Source: Sinorhizobium numidicum | GTDB taxonomy: Bacteria > Pseudomonadota > Alphaproteobacteria > Rhizobiales > Rhizobiaceae | DNA length: 64,000 bases | Assembly: GCF_029892045.1 (NCBI RefSeq) | Contig: NZ_CP120368.1 | Location: 866,001 to 930,000, forward strand | Reading direction: 5' to 3' | Part shown: positions 17,488 through 26,453 of the stretch, piece after piece | Position numbering within the stretch: the stretch's first letter is position 1 | How the letters are laid out: the number at the start of each line of letters is the position of its first letter | Translations under genes and position numbers: made by a program | Notes under the pieces: model-generated | Database searches by the model: none | Told to the model about the DNA's origin: nothing | Seen by the model: the letters and a program-made list of their open reading frames with translations, nothing else

Positions 17488-19428
17488 ATGGCGATGAGGC
17501 GGCTTTCCGCGGCGCTTGCGCTCGTTCTTCTCATTCTTGCTTCGCCAATGAGCGTGTCGGCGGAAGAAATAATCTCTTCCTTTCATTCGGTCATTGACGT
17601 CGCCAAGGACGGCACGCTCTCGGTCACCGAGACGATCACCGCCAATGTCGAAGGTAGTCAGATCCGGCGCGGCATCTATCGTGATTTCCCTTTAACCTTC
17701 CTCGATGCGAACGGCCATCGGAGCAGGGTGGATTTCCGTCTCGTGTCGGTCGAACGCGATGGTGAAGACGAAGAGTACCGTACGGAATCGATTGGCGGCG
17801 GTATCCGAATCTATACCGGGAAGGCGGATGTCTTCCTGCCGCGCGGCGAGCATACCTTCCAGATCACCTACGAGACCGGCCGGCAGATACGCTTCTTCGC
17901 CGATCATGACGAACTCTACTGGAATGTGACCGGAACCGAATGGGCTTTTCCGATCGAGGAAGCGACGGCGACTGTGAACTTGCCGGAAGGGATAAAGGCC
18001 CAAGCCCTCAACGTCTTCACCGGCAGCTATGGTGCCACGGGCAAGGATGCGCGGGCGGTGGAGGAGGGAGACGAGCTCTTCTTCGCGACAACGCGCAGGC
18101 TGCATCCGCAGGAGGGACTGACCATCGCGATCAAGCTGCCGAAGGGCAGCATCGATCGGCCGAACGCGTCGCAACAGAATATCTGGTGGTTGCGCGACCA
18201 CATGGCCCTCGTCATCGCCGGCGCCGGCCTGATCGTCGTCACGCTTTATTATGGACGCGCTTGGGTTCGCGTCGGCCGCGATCCGGCCCGCGGGGTCATG
18301 GTGCCGCGCTGGGACGCCCCTGATGGCATTTCGCCGGCGCTCGTTAATTATATCGACAATAAGGGCTTCTCCGGACAGGGCTGGACGGCATTCTCCGCCG
18401 CAGCGCTCAATCTAGCCGTCAAGGGACATATCGTCCTTGAGGATTTGAAGCACGCCATCGTTATCGCCGCGACGGGCAAGGGCGGCGGAGAGAAACTGCC
18501 GGCCGGCGAGGCGGCACTGATGAAGGCGGTTGCCGCCGCCGGCGGCAAGCTCACGGTCGACCGGGCAAACGGCAAGAAGGTCGAGGCGGCGGGGGCCGGT
18601 TTTCGCAGTTCTATAGAGCGGGAACATCGCGGCAAATATTACCGTGCCAACATCGGCTGTATCATCGGCGGCGTGTTGCTCTCGCTCATCGCACTCGCTG
18701 CGCTTTTCATCTTCGGCGACCTCAGCGAGGACAGCATTCCGCTTGTGATCGTGCCGGTCCTCATCGCCTTTTTCGTTTCGATCTTTGCGGTAGCGTTCGG
18801 CAAGTCTTTCCGGCGCGGATCGAGCCTCGCGCGCCGGATTCTGTCTGTCGTGGTGCTCGCCTTCATCGGCTTCGTGCTTTTCACGATCATTTCCAGCATT
18901 CTCGCGGTCGTCATTTTCTCGGCGACTGAACTCGATGAACTGCCGCTTCTCTTCGCGATCGGCGGCATCGTCCTGATCAACGTGCTTTTTTTCTATTTGA
19001 TGGGCGCTCCGACGCCGCTTGGCACGCGCATGATGGATGGCATCGATGGGCTTCGGCAATATATGACGCTCGCCGAGAAGGACCGGATGAACATGCAGGG
19101 CGCACCGGAAATGTCGCCTCGGCATTTCGAGACGCTTCTGCCCTATGCCGTTGCGCTGGGTGTGGAAAAGCCCTGGACAGAGGCCTTCGATCGCTGGCTG
19201 GTGGCGGCTGTCGCCGCTGGCGCGGCCGCCTACGCGCCGGGCTGGTACCACGGCGACGATTTCGGGCCAGGTTCCTTCAGCGACAGGATCGGCGGTTTTG
19301 CCGGTTCCATGGCCGATACCATGACGGCTTCGCTGCCGCCGCCCCCCAAGAGTTCATCATCGGGTTTTTCTTCCGGCGGAGGTTTTTCCGGCGGCGGCGG
19401 TGGTGGGGGCGGCGGCGGCGGCTGGTAG
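17488..19428 (+). CDS. DUF2207 domain membrane protein with Gly-rich C-terminus
   Basis: A 646-residue protein. A signal peptide (residues about 1-25, ending VSAEE) leads an extracytoplasmic DUF2207 domain (about 26-225; [13 protein letters not shown] [12 protein letters not shown] and [18 protein letters not shown]). One membrane helix follows (about 232-250), then a cytoplasmic region, two or three helices around 387-490, and a C-terminal domain ending in a run of Gly and Ser with Phe spacers. The low-complexity tail is common in this family. It forms a two-gene operon with lemA and probably a complex with it; the molecular role is unknown. Confidence 0.88.
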   Translation: MAMRRLSAALALVLLILASPMSVSAEEIISSFHSVIDVAKDGTLSVTETITANVEGSQIRRGIYRDFPLTFLDANGHRSRVDFRLVSVERDGEDEEYRTESIGGGIRIYTGKADVFLPRGEHTFQITYETGRQIRFFADHDELYWNVTGTEWAFPIEEATATVNLPEGIKAQALNVFTGSYGATGKDARAVEEGDELFFATTRRLHPQEGLTIAIKLPKGSIDRPNASQQNIWWLRDHMALVIAGAGLIVVTLYYGRAWVRVGRDPARGVMVPRWDAPDGISPALVNYIDNKGFSGQGWTAFSAAALNLAVKGHIVLEDLKHAIVIAATGKGGGEKLPAGEAALMKAVAAAGGKLTVDRANGKKVEAAGAGFRSSIEREHRGKYYRANIGCIIGGVLLSLIALAALFIFGDLSEDSIPLVIVPVLIAFFVSIFAVAFGKSFRRGSSLARRILSVVVLAFIGFVLFTIISSILAVVIFSATELDELPLLFAIGGIVLINVLFFYLMGAPTPLGTRMMDGIDGLRQYMTLAEKDRMNMQGAPEMSPRHFETLLPYAVALGVEKPWTEAFDRWLVAAVAAGAAAYAPGWYHGDDFGPGSFSDRIGGFAGSMADTMTASLPPPPKSSSSGFSSGGGFSGGGGGGGGGGGW

Positions 19429-19519
19429 GCTCAATTTCCTCGCCGCACTTGATGACATTTTCGCCAGAGCTTGCTAAGTCCGCCGCAACCGTCCGGAACA
19501 GGAACAAAGTCGTACGTCC

Positions 19520-21685
19520 ATGCCCGATCTTCTTATCGAACTGCGCTCCGAAGAAATTCCCGCCCGCATGCAGCGCAAGGCGGCGGGCGACCTGAAGAAG
19601 CTTCTGACGGACGCGTTGGTCGAGGCGGGCCTGACCTATGAAGGCGCGCGCGAATACTGGACGCCCCGTCGGCTGACGCTCGATATTCGTGGCCTGAACG
19701 CACGCTCCGCCGATATCCGTGAAGAACGCAAGGGACCGCGTACCGACGCAAACGAAAAGGCGATTGAGGGCTTTCTGCGTGGCGCTGGCCTTTCCTCCAT
19801 CAGCGAAGCGCATGTGCACCGCGACCCGAAGAAGGGCGATTTTTACGTCGCCCACATTCTCAAGCCCGGCCGGCCGGCGGAGGAGATCGTTGCCGAGGTG
19901 ATGCCGGCGATCATCGGCAATTTCCCCTGGCCGAAATCGATGCGCTCCGGTGCCGCCTCGGCCAAACCGGGAAGCCTGCGCTGGGTGCGGCCGCTGCAAT
20001 CGATCGTCTGCACCTTCGGTCCGGAGACCGACGAAACGAGGGTGATTCCCTTCGAGGTCGACGGCATCGTTGCCGGAAACGTCACTTACGGCCATCGCTT
20101 CCATGCGCCGGAGGCGATCACCGTTCGCCGCTTCGCCGACTATGCCGACAAGCTCGAAAGGGCGAAGGTCGTGATCGACGCCGAGCGCCGCAAGCAGATC
20201 ATCGCCGCCGATGCCCACAACGTGGCCTTCGCCAGCGGACTGGAACTTGTCGAGGACGAAGCTCTGCTCGAAGAAGTGTCGGGACTGGTCGAATGGCCGC
20301 AGGTGCTGATGGGGAGCTTCGAGGAAAGTTATCTCGAAATTCCGTCTGAAATCATCCGGTTGACGATCAAGACCAACCAGAAATGTTTCGTCACGCGGCG
20401 GCCGGGTGCCGAGACGCTCTCGAACAAATTCATTCTCGTTTCGAATATCGAGGCCAAGGATAGCGGCAAGGAAATCGTCCACGGCAACGGCAAGGTCGTG
20501 CGCGCGCGTCTTTCGGATGCGGCACACTTCTGGAAGCGTGACCAGGGCGATCTGCCGGATCTCGACACTTTGAGGTCATCGGCCGAGAAGTTCGGATTGG
20601 ACCTAAAGAAGCCGCTCGACCAGCGGATGGCGAAGCTCGACGCGTTGAACGTAACCTTCCACGCCAAACTCGGGACGCAGGGCGAACGGGTCGCCCGCAT
20701 CCGTTCCTTGGCCGCTGAACTCGCCAAGGTTACCGATGCAGATGCCGCGCTGGTTGATCGTGCGGTCGTGCTCGCAAAAGCAGATCTGCGCACCGAAGCC
20801 GTCGGCGAGTTTCCTGAGCTTCAGGGCATCATGGGCCATAAATATGCGGTGCTGCAGGGAGAGAGCGCCGCAGTCGCCAACGCGATCGAGGATCACTATA
20901 AGCCACAGGGCCCCTCAGACCGTGTGCCGACCGAACCGGTATCGGTGACGGTCGCGCTTGCTGACAAGCTCGACATGCTCGTCGGCTTCTGGGCGATCGA
21001 CGAAAAGCCGACTGGCTCGAAGGACCCTTACGCGCTGCGCCGCGCTGCGCTCGGCGTGATCCGGCTCATTCTCGAAGGCAAGGCGCGCTTGCCGCTCCTG
21101 CCGCTCTTCAATATCGCTCTGGCGGGCCTTAAGGCGAAGCGGGCCGATGTGGCCGGCGACATTTCCGCAGACCTTCTGGCCTTCTTCCACGATCGCCTAA
21201 AGGTCTATCTGCGCGATCTCGGAGCGCGCTACGACCTGATAGACGCGGTGCTGACGCCGGAAGCCGACGATCTGTTGATGATTGCACGACGCGTCGAGGC
21301 GCTGACGGCCTTCATCACGGCGGAGGAGGGCAAGAATCTCCTGGCAGGCACCAAACGCGCCACGCAGATCCTCGCCGCCGAGGAGAAGAAGGGCACGGAA
21401 GTCGCCGCTTTAGTGGACGAGAAGCTGTTCAGGCTCGATGCCGAAAGGACACTTCACGCCTCCATCAAGATCGCCTCCGGCGACGCGCGCGAAGCCATCG
21501 TCAAGGAGGATTTCCGCTCGGCCATGGAGGCGCTCTCCAGACTGCGCGAGCCGGTCGACGAGTTCTTCAATGACGTGCTCGTCAATGACGAGGATGCGGC
21601 GATTCGCGCCAACCGCCTGGCGCTGCTGGGGCTCATCCGCACGGCGACCGGCGAGGTTGCGGATTTCTCGAAGATCGCGGGATAG
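19520..21685 (+). CDS. glyS: Glycyl-tRNA synthetase beta subunit
   Basis: A 721-residue GlyRS beta subunit, which binds tRNA(Gly) and complements the alpha catalytic subunit. The N-terminus [17 protein letters not shown] is typical, with [36 protein letters not shown] and [15 protein letters not shown] following in order, and a C-terminal anticodon-binding-like region. It starts 91 bp after the DUF2207 gene. A RIME-like remnant follows the stop. Confidence 0.97.
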   Translation: MPDLLIELRSEEIPARMQRKAAGDLKKLLTDALVEAGLTYEGAREYWTPRRLTLDIRGLNARSADIREERKGPRTDANEKAIEGFLRGAGLSSISEAHVHRDPKKGDFYVAHILKPGRPAEEIVAEVMPAIIGNFPWPKSMRSGAASAKPGSLRWVRPLQSIVCTFGPETDETRVIPFEVDGIVAGNVTYGHRFHAPEAITVRRFADYADKLERAKVVIDAERRKQIIAADAHNVAFASGLELVEDEALLEEVSGLVEWPQVLMGSFEESYLEIPSEIIRLTIKTNQKCFVTRRPGAETLSNKFILVSNIEAKDSGKEIVHGNGKVVRARLSDAAHFWKRDQGDLPDLDTLRSSAEKFGLDLKKPLDQRMAKLDALNVTFHAKLGTQGERVARIRSLAAELAKVTDADAALVDRAVVLAKADLRTEAVGEFPELQGIMGHKYAVLQGESAAVANAIEDHYKPQGPSDRVPTEPVSVTVALADKLDMLVGFWAIDEKPTGSKDPYALRRAALGVIRLILEGKARLPLLPLFNIALAGLKAKRADVAGDISADLLAFFHDRLKVYLRDLGARYDLIDAVLTPEADDLLMIARRVEALTAFITAEEGKNLLAGTKRATQILAAEEKKGTEVAALVDEKLFRLDAERTLHASIKIASGDAREAIVKEDFRSAMEALSRLREPVDEFFNDVLVNDEDAAIRANRLALLGLIRTATGEVADFSKIAG

Positions 21686-21706
21686 CAAGCGCGATCAGCC
21701 TTGTGG

Positions 21707-21770
21707 CTACTGCATGATCTCCTTAAATCGGAGCCGATTTAAGGAGAAAAGACGCACGGCGCTGTAGAGC
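21707..21770 (-). repeat. Truncated, inverted RIME-like element
   Basis: Read on the minus strand this is ACAGCGCCGTGCGTCTTTTC fused directly to the palindrome CCTTAAATCGG-CTCCGATTTAAGG and the end ATGCAGTAG. Compared with the copy at 34200-34304 it is inverted and lacks the middle third (the CGCTGTAGCACTTTGA part). It lies just after the glyS stop. Confidence 0.7.
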
Positions 21771-21839
21771 CATCCGCTCGCGAGGGCGGACGGCCGCTTT
21801 CCGTCGACAACCGGGGAGAACTGTCCTATCTCCTTTATT

Positions 21840-22754
21840 ATGACGAGCGGCAATCCGAGCGCAGGCGCAGGTGTCATCGACCCTCCGGCCCTTGAGAGGC
21901 ATGGCGATTGGATAGCCGTGGCCGACGATGCCGTCCCGTTCGAGCGCATCGAAGCGTTCTTTGCCGGGCGTGCCTATGAGCCGCACCGGCACGATACCTA
22001 TGCGATCGGCCAGACGCTCTCCGGCGTTCAGAGTTTCCGCTATCGCGGAGCCGACCGTTCGAGCCTTCCCGGCAAAACGATGGTGCTGCATCCTGATGAG
22101 TTGCATGATGGCCGCGCCGGTGGCGACGATGGCTTTCGTTACCGTATGGTCTATATCGAACCGGCTGCGATACAGGACGTCCTTGGCGGCCGTCCCTTGC
22201 CCTTCATCAAGGACGGCATTTCCTCCGATCCGCGCCTCTTTACCGCGGTTCGCTCATTGCTTCCGGCGACGGAAGCGCGGATCGAGATGCTGGAGTTCGA
22301 CGACGGTCTCTTCGAACTTGCGCACGCGCTCGAAGCGGCGGCCGGTGAACCTCCGAAGAGGGGAGGAGCGCTTGACTATCGCGCCGCCGAAAGGGCCCGC
22401 CTTTATCTCCATGATTTGCCCGAGGGTATCGTAACGTTGGAGACGCTCGAGGCGATCAGCGGTCGGGATCGCTGGAATCTCAGCCGCGACTTCCGCCGAT
22501 TGTTCGGCACAAGCCCCTATCGCTATTTGGTGCAGCGGCGTCTCGAGGCCGTGAAGGCCGACCTACGGCGGGGAGCACCCGCTGCCGAGGCCGCGCTTGA
22601 TGCCGGCTTTGCCGACCAGGCGCATATGAGCCGCCATTTCAAGAAGGCTTTCGGCGTTCCGCCCGGGCGCTGGTTGCGTATGACGGGCAGTTCGCCGGTC
22701 GACCTGGAATTGCGAAACGGGCCAATTGCCCGTCTTCACGATCGTTCAAGATAA
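21840..22754 (+). CDS. AraC family transcriptional regulator
   Basis: A 304-residue regulator with an N-terminal AraC-type cupin ligand domain (YEPHRHDTYAIGQTLSGVQ in pieces; GKTMVLHPDELHDG) and a C-terminal pair of helix-turn-helix motifs (LETLEAISGRDRWNLSRDFR and AALDAGFADQAHMSRHFKKAFG with the downstream PGRW). The ligand is unknown. It is followed on the same strand by a cupin protein and a LysE-type exporter, its likely targets. The start is not marked by a clear ribosome binding site, and an ATG at 21900 is a possible alternative. Confidence 0.87.
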   Translation: MTSGNPSAGAGVIDPPALERHGDWIAVADDAVPFERIEAFFAGRAYEPHRHDTYAIGQTLSGVQSFRYRGADRSSLPGKTMVLHPDELHDGRAGGDDGFRYRMVYIEPAAIQDVLGGRPLPFIKDGISSDPRLFTAVRSLLPATEARIEMLEFDDGLFELAHALEAAAGEPPKRGGALDYRAAERARLYLHDLPEGIVTLETLEAISGRDRWNLSRDFRRLFGTSPYRYLVQRRLEAVKADLRRGAPAAEAALDAGFADQAHMSRHFKKAFGVPPGRWLRMTGSSPVDLELRNGPIARLHDRSR

Positions 22755-22804
22755 ATCGCCTGAACCGCCATATCCTCCGCGAAAAATGACAGGAGGAAAC
22801 GGCA

Positions 22805-23185
22805 ATGGACATGCCCAAGCGCACCTATGCTCCAATCAATTTCGGCGACAAGCTGGCGCAGTTCACCGACCGATGGCAGCCGCGCGTGATCGCCGAACTC
22901 AATGACTATCAGTTCAAGATCGTTCGCATCGAAGGCGATTTCGTTTGGCATGATCATCCGGAAACGGACGAGGCCTTCATCGTTCTGGAGGGCACGCTTC
23001 GGATCGATTTCCGCGATGGCGCGGTGACGATTGGTCCGGGCGAAATGTACATCGTGGCGAAGGGCGTCGAGCACAAGCCCTATGCGGCGAGCGAAGTGAA
23101 GATGCTGCTCATCGAGCCGCGCGGCGTTCTGAACACCGGCCATGCGGGTGGCGAGCGCACCGCTCGTAACGACGTCTGGATCTGA
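22805..23185 (+). CDS. Small cupin-domain protein
   Basis: A 126-residue single cupin. WHDHPETDEAFIVLEG contains the metal-binding His-His-Glu set of cupin motif 1, and PGEMYIVAKGVEHKPYA contains the His of motif 2. AGGAGGAAACGGCA precedes the ATG. Similar stand-alone cupins include isomerases, dioxygenases and sensors; I cannot choose. It sits 50 bp after the AraC gene and 7 bp before the LysE gene, so the three are probably co-regulated. Confidence 0.85.
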   Translation: MDMPKRTYAPINFGDKLAQFTDRWQPRVIAELNDYQFKIVRIEGDFVWHDHPETDEAFIVLEGTLRIDFRDGAVTIGPGEMYIVAKGVEHKPYAASEVKMLLIEPRGVLNTGHAGGERTARNDVWI

Positions 23186-23192
23186 GCGTGCC

Positions 23193-23789
23193 ATGACCGA
23201 CGATCTGGTGCTCCTGATTGCAGCGGCGTTGCCGCTCATGGGCAGTCCCGGGCCGGCGACACTCAGCCTTGCCGGCATGGGTGCCGCTCATGGTGTCCGG
23301 CGCAGTGCTCGATACGCCGCAGGCATCAATCTCGGCACGGTCGCCGTCGTGTTGCTGATCGCAACGGGCGTCACTGCGATGATCCTGGGCCTGCCCGCAA
23401 TGAGGATGACGATTGCGGTTCTCGCCGGGTTCTACATGCTCTATCTGGCGTGGCACATCGCTACTGCGCCGCCCCTCGCGGCGAGCGACCCTGGCTCGCA
23501 CACGCCCTCGTTCGTCGGAGGTTTTGCACTTGCGATCGCGAATCCCAAGGCCTATGCCGCGATCGGCGCCATCTATGTCGGAAGCACGATCGAGGCCGGG
23601 AATGCCGCTTCAGCCACCATCGCAAAAATTCTGGTTCTTGTGCTCGTCGCCATAACCGTGAACACGGTTTGGCTCGCCGTCGGCGCCGCCATCGCCTCCA
23701 CACTGCGCGATCCCGCAAAAGCGCGTATCGTCAACCTGGTCTTCGCCGTACTGCTGCTCGCCTCAGTCGCATGGGCATTTCTGAGATAG
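23193..23789 (+). CDS. LysE/RhtB family amino-acid exporter
   Basis: A 198-residue inner-membrane protein with about six helices. The family signature is visible at the N-terminus (ALPLMGSPGPATLSLAGMGAAHG, in which GSPGPATL matches the G-x-x-x-G-P-x-x-x consensus) and in GFALAIANPKAYAAIGAIY. Members export amino acids or homoserine-type compounds. The ATG at 23193 is 7 bp after the cupin stop; the frame is open to 23142 inside the cupin gene. Substrate unknown. Confidence 0.88.
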   Translation: MTDDLVLLIAAALPLMGSPGPATLSLAGMGAAHGVRRSARYAAGINLGTVAVVLLIATGVTAMILGLPAMRMTIAVLAGFYMLYLAWHIATAPPLAASDPGSHTPSFVGGFALAIANPKAYAAIGAIYVGSTIEAGNAASATIAKILVLVLVAITVNTVWLAVGAAIASTLRDPAKARIVNLVFAVLLLASVAWAFLR

Positions 23790-23830
23790 CCCCCTTGAGC
23801 AGACGAGGGCCGGGCGGCTATGAGGATCAT

Positions 23831-24337
23831 ATGACCGCCCGGATTCTCGTCAGTGCCTGTCTCATGGGCCACGCGGTGCGCTACGACGGCGCATCGAAGC
23901 CGTTGCTTCACCCGGTGATCGATCGCTGGCAACGGGAAGGGCGGCTCGTCACCATCTGTCCCGAGATTTCGGCAGGCATGCCGGTTCCGCGCCCTCCCGC
24001 GGAGATCGAAGGCGGAAAAACGGGGGTCGACGTGCTTTCCGGCCAGGCTCGCGTTCTCGAAAAGACCGGTGGAGACGTAACGGCCGAATTTCGTCGTGCC
24101 GCCGAAAACGCCCTTTCACTCGCGCGCGAAACGAACTGCCGGTTTGCGCTGTTGATTGACGGCAGCCCGTCCTGCGGCTCCGGCTTCATCTATAACGGCA
24201 GCTTCAATGGCGAGCGTCTTGCGGGAGAGGGAGTGACGGCCGCGCTGCTACGCCAGAACGGCATTGAGGTCTATTCCGACCGGGAGATCGAGGCTCTGAT
24301 CGTCAGACTTGAAGGCGAAGGCAACGGCTGCCCCTAA
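23831..24337 (+). CDS. DUF523 family protein
   Basis: A 168-residue protein. The N-terminal ILVSACLMGHAVRYDG, CPEISAGMPVPRPPAEI and DGSPSCGSGFIYNG blocks with conserved cysteines mark the DUF523 family, sometimes proposed to bind an iron-sulfur cluster, with no known reaction. GAGGATCAT precedes the ATG at 23831. It follows the LysE gene by 41 bp and may be part of the same unit. A bidirectional hairpin lies just after the stop. Confidence 0.83.
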   Translation: MTARILVSACLMGHAVRYDGASKPLLHPVIDRWQREGRLVTICPEISAGMPVPRPPAEIEGGKTGVDVLSGQARVLEKTGGDVTAEFRRAAENALSLARETNCRFALLIDGSPSCGSGFIYNGSFNGERLAGEGVTAALLRQNGIEVYSDREIEALIVRLEGEGNGCP

Positions 24338-24339
24338 AA

Positions 24340-24372
24340 GATTACGCCCCTGCTTCTCTCAGGGGCGCAATC
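24340..24372. terminator. Bidirectional intrinsic terminator between convergent genes
   Basis: Stem GATTACGCCCCTG (24340-24352) and CAGGGGCGCAATC (24360-24372) with a 7 nt loop. The minus strand is followed by TCTTTTA, so it best serves the minus-strand gene at 24455-24979; it also lies right after the plus-strand DUF523 stop. Confidence 0.75.
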
Positions 24373-24454
24373 TCTCGCCATTGCAGCGAATTGCCCGTCA
24401 GCCTTGAAAATCAGGGGTCGGCTGACTGGGGCAGGGAACATAAATTATATGGGC

Positions 24455-24979
24455 TTAATCTAGCCGAAGTGCGAAATCGGACGGATCAAATTCTCGTGAG
24501 CTGTTGTCCGCCATTGACGCCGCAACGGGCTCTGCGCGCGAAATTGGCTGTATGGCGGCGGTGGTCGCCGCCCGGTCGATTTCCGCGGAGACCGTGTCCT
24601 GCGTCAGCGACTGAGAGGGGCCGCTGCCGGTCGCGGCATTCGCCATTGTCGGCTGGGCGGATTTCATTGCCGCTGCCTTGATGGCATCCTCCGATGCCTT
24701 GCTGACGAAGACGACCGGCGATCCGCCGAGCCAGGCTTCAGTGCGCACGGACTTCACCTCTCCGCCGATTTCCTTGAATTCCACCCGCTCGGTGCCCGGT
24801 GCGAGATCGGGCACGACGTAGGAAGATTTCTTTTTTGGCTTCAACGGCGGGCAGCTTGCACAAGAAATCGCGGCGACGCTGGAATTCACGGCCTTGCCCG
24901 AACCCACATCCTCGATCGACGACGCTGCCGCAGTGCCGGAAGCAAGCGCGAAGGCGGCGGTGATCAACAGGGCGCGCAT
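24455..24979 (-). CDS. Secreted small protein, similar to rhizobial proteins labelled HPE1-like
   Basis: A 174-residue protein with a clear signal peptide (MRALLITAAFALASGTAAAS). The mature part has a CASCPPLKPKKKSSYVVP motif (two Cys) and RTEAWLGGSPVVFVSKASEDAI, followed by an Ala/Ser-rich low-complexity tail. From memory, such proteins in Rhizobiaceae are automatically called plant virulence effector HPE1-like; I cannot verify that, and function is unknown. The start codon is preceded by GAGGAGAAATCA. It is convergent with the DUF523 gene. Confidence 0.72.
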   Translation of the reverse strand: MRALLITAAFALASGTAAASSIEDVGSGKAVNSSVAAISCASCPPLKPKKKSSYVVPDLAPGTERVEFKEIGGEVKSVRTEAWLGGSPVVFVSKASEDAIKAAAMKSAQPTMANAATGSGPSQSLTQDTVSAEIDRAATTAAIQPISRAEPVAASMADNSSREFDPSDFALRLD

Positions 24980-25082
24980 TGATTTCTCCTCGATATTATC
25001 GAGGGCAAGAATAGGCGTCCTCCCTTACCTTCCCGTCATGAGAATTGGTAAAAATTGAATCATGCCGCCATTTCTGCGGAAG

Positions 25083-26354
25083 TCAGGCGCGTTCGCGCTC
25101 AACGGCGCGCCAGCCGATGTCGTGGCGATAGAAGCCGTTCTCCCAGGAAATGCCGCTGAGGACGGCATAGGCTGCGTCCTTCGCATCGCTGACGCTTTCT
25201 CCCATGGCGGTGACGTTCAGCACGCGCCCTCCGCAGGCAACCAGTTGGCCGTCCTTTATCGCTGTCCCTGCATGGAACACCTTCGTCGTCGCAGACGGAT
25301 CGGGCAAAGCGGTGATCGGTGTGTTCTTCTCGTAAGTGCCCGGGTAGCCTTTCGAGGCCATCACCACTGTGAGCGCCGCCTCGTCTCGCCATTCGATGTT
25401 CATGCCGCCAAGCGTTCCGGTCGCGGCTGCATAGAGCAGCGGCAGCAGATCACTTTTCATCCGCATCATCAGCACCTGGCATTCGGGGTCGCCGAAGCGG
25501 ACATTGTATTCGATGAGTTCCGGTCCCTTTGCGGTGATCATCAGCCCGGCGAAGAACACTCCGGTGAAGGGATAGCCGCTCTCGGCCATGCCGCGCATCG
25601 TCGGTTGGATGATTTCCTTCATCGTCCGCTCGACCATTTCAGCCGACATTACCGGCGCCGGCGAATAGGCGCCCATGCCGCCGGTGTTCGGCCCCGTATC
25701 GCCATCGCCGACGCGCTTATGATCCTGCGCCGAGGCGAGCGGCAGCGCGCTCTCGCCGTCGCAGAGGCAGAAGAAACTTGCCTCCTCGCCATCGAGATAG
25801 GCTTCAACGACGACTTCCGCGCCGGCTGAGCCGAAGGCACCCGCGAAGCACTCGTCGACGGCCGCAAGCGCCTCGTCGAGCGTCATCGCGACGGTAACGC
25901 CCTTGCCGGCAGCAAGGCCGTCGGCCTTGATGACGATCGGCGCACCATGCTCGCGGATATAGGCCTTGGCAGGTGCGGCCTCAGTGAAGCGGTCATAGGC
26001 GCCGGTCGGGATTCCATATTTGGCGCAGAGGTCCTTGGTGAACCCCTTGGAACCTTCAAGCTGAGCTGCGGCAGCCGAAGGACCGAACACCGGAATTTTG
26101 GCGGCGCGAAGGACGTCTGCGAGACCGGCGACGAGCGGCGCCTCGGGGCCGACGACGACGAAGTCGATCGCCTCCCGGCGGCAAAACGCGGCAACGGCCT
26201 CGTGATTTTCGGTGTCAAGCGCAACGATTGTCGCTTCTTCGGCGATGCCCGGATTGCCGGGGGCGGCATAAAGCGCAGTCAGTTCCGGCGACTGCGCGAT
26301 TTTCCATGCAAGTGCATGTTCGCGTCCGCCCGATCCGATCAGAAGAACCTTCAT
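25083..26354 (-). CDS. purD: Phosphoribosylamine-glycine ligase (GAR synthetase)
   Basis: A 423-residue ATP-grasp enzyme, step two of de novo purine synthesis: phosphoribosylamine + glycine + ATP. The N-terminus has [16 protein letters not shown], then [27 protein letters not shown] (ATP-grasp) and [15 protein letters not shown] (Mg2+ site). Length is normal. It is the only purine gene in the window. A weak candidate promoter (CTTGAC-N17-CTAACC) lies upstream. Confidence 0.97.
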   Translation of the reverse strand: MKVLLIGSGGREHALAWKIAQSPELTALYAAPGNPGIAEEATIVALDTENHEAVAAFCRREAIDFVVVGPEAPLVAGLADVLRAAKIPVFGPSAAAAQLEGSKGFTKDLCAKYGIPTGAYDRFTEAAPAKAYIREHGAPIVIKADGLAAGKGVTVAMTLDEALAAVDECFAGAFGSAGAEVVVEAYLDGEEASFFCLCDGESALPLASAQDHKRVGDGDTGPNTGGMGAYSPAPVMSAEMVERTMKEIIQPTMRGMAESGYPFTGVFFAGLMITAKGPELIEYNVRFGDPECQVLMMRMKSDLLPLLYAAATGTLGGMNIEWRDEAALTVVMASKGYPGTYEKNTPITALPDPSATTKVFHAGTAIKDGQLVACGGRVLNVTAMGESVSDAKDAAYAVLSGISWENGFYRHDIGWRAVERERA

Positions 26355-26389
26355 TGCCAGCCCCCGCCATCAGATAAGTGTTGCGCTGC

Positions 26390-26418
26390 GGTTAGGACGG
26401 CAGGCCGGTCGGGTCAAG
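26390..26418 (-). promoter_or_regulatory. Candidate promoter for purD
   Basis: On the minus strand a perfect CTTGAC (complement of 26413-26418) is followed after 17 bp by CTAACC (complement of 26390-26395). The -35 is ideal; the -10 matches only half of CTATAT. It lies 36 bp upstream of the purD ATG. Confidence 0.35.
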
Positions 26419-26453
26419 AAAAAAGCGGCCGGTGGCATAAATTGGTGAAGCCG

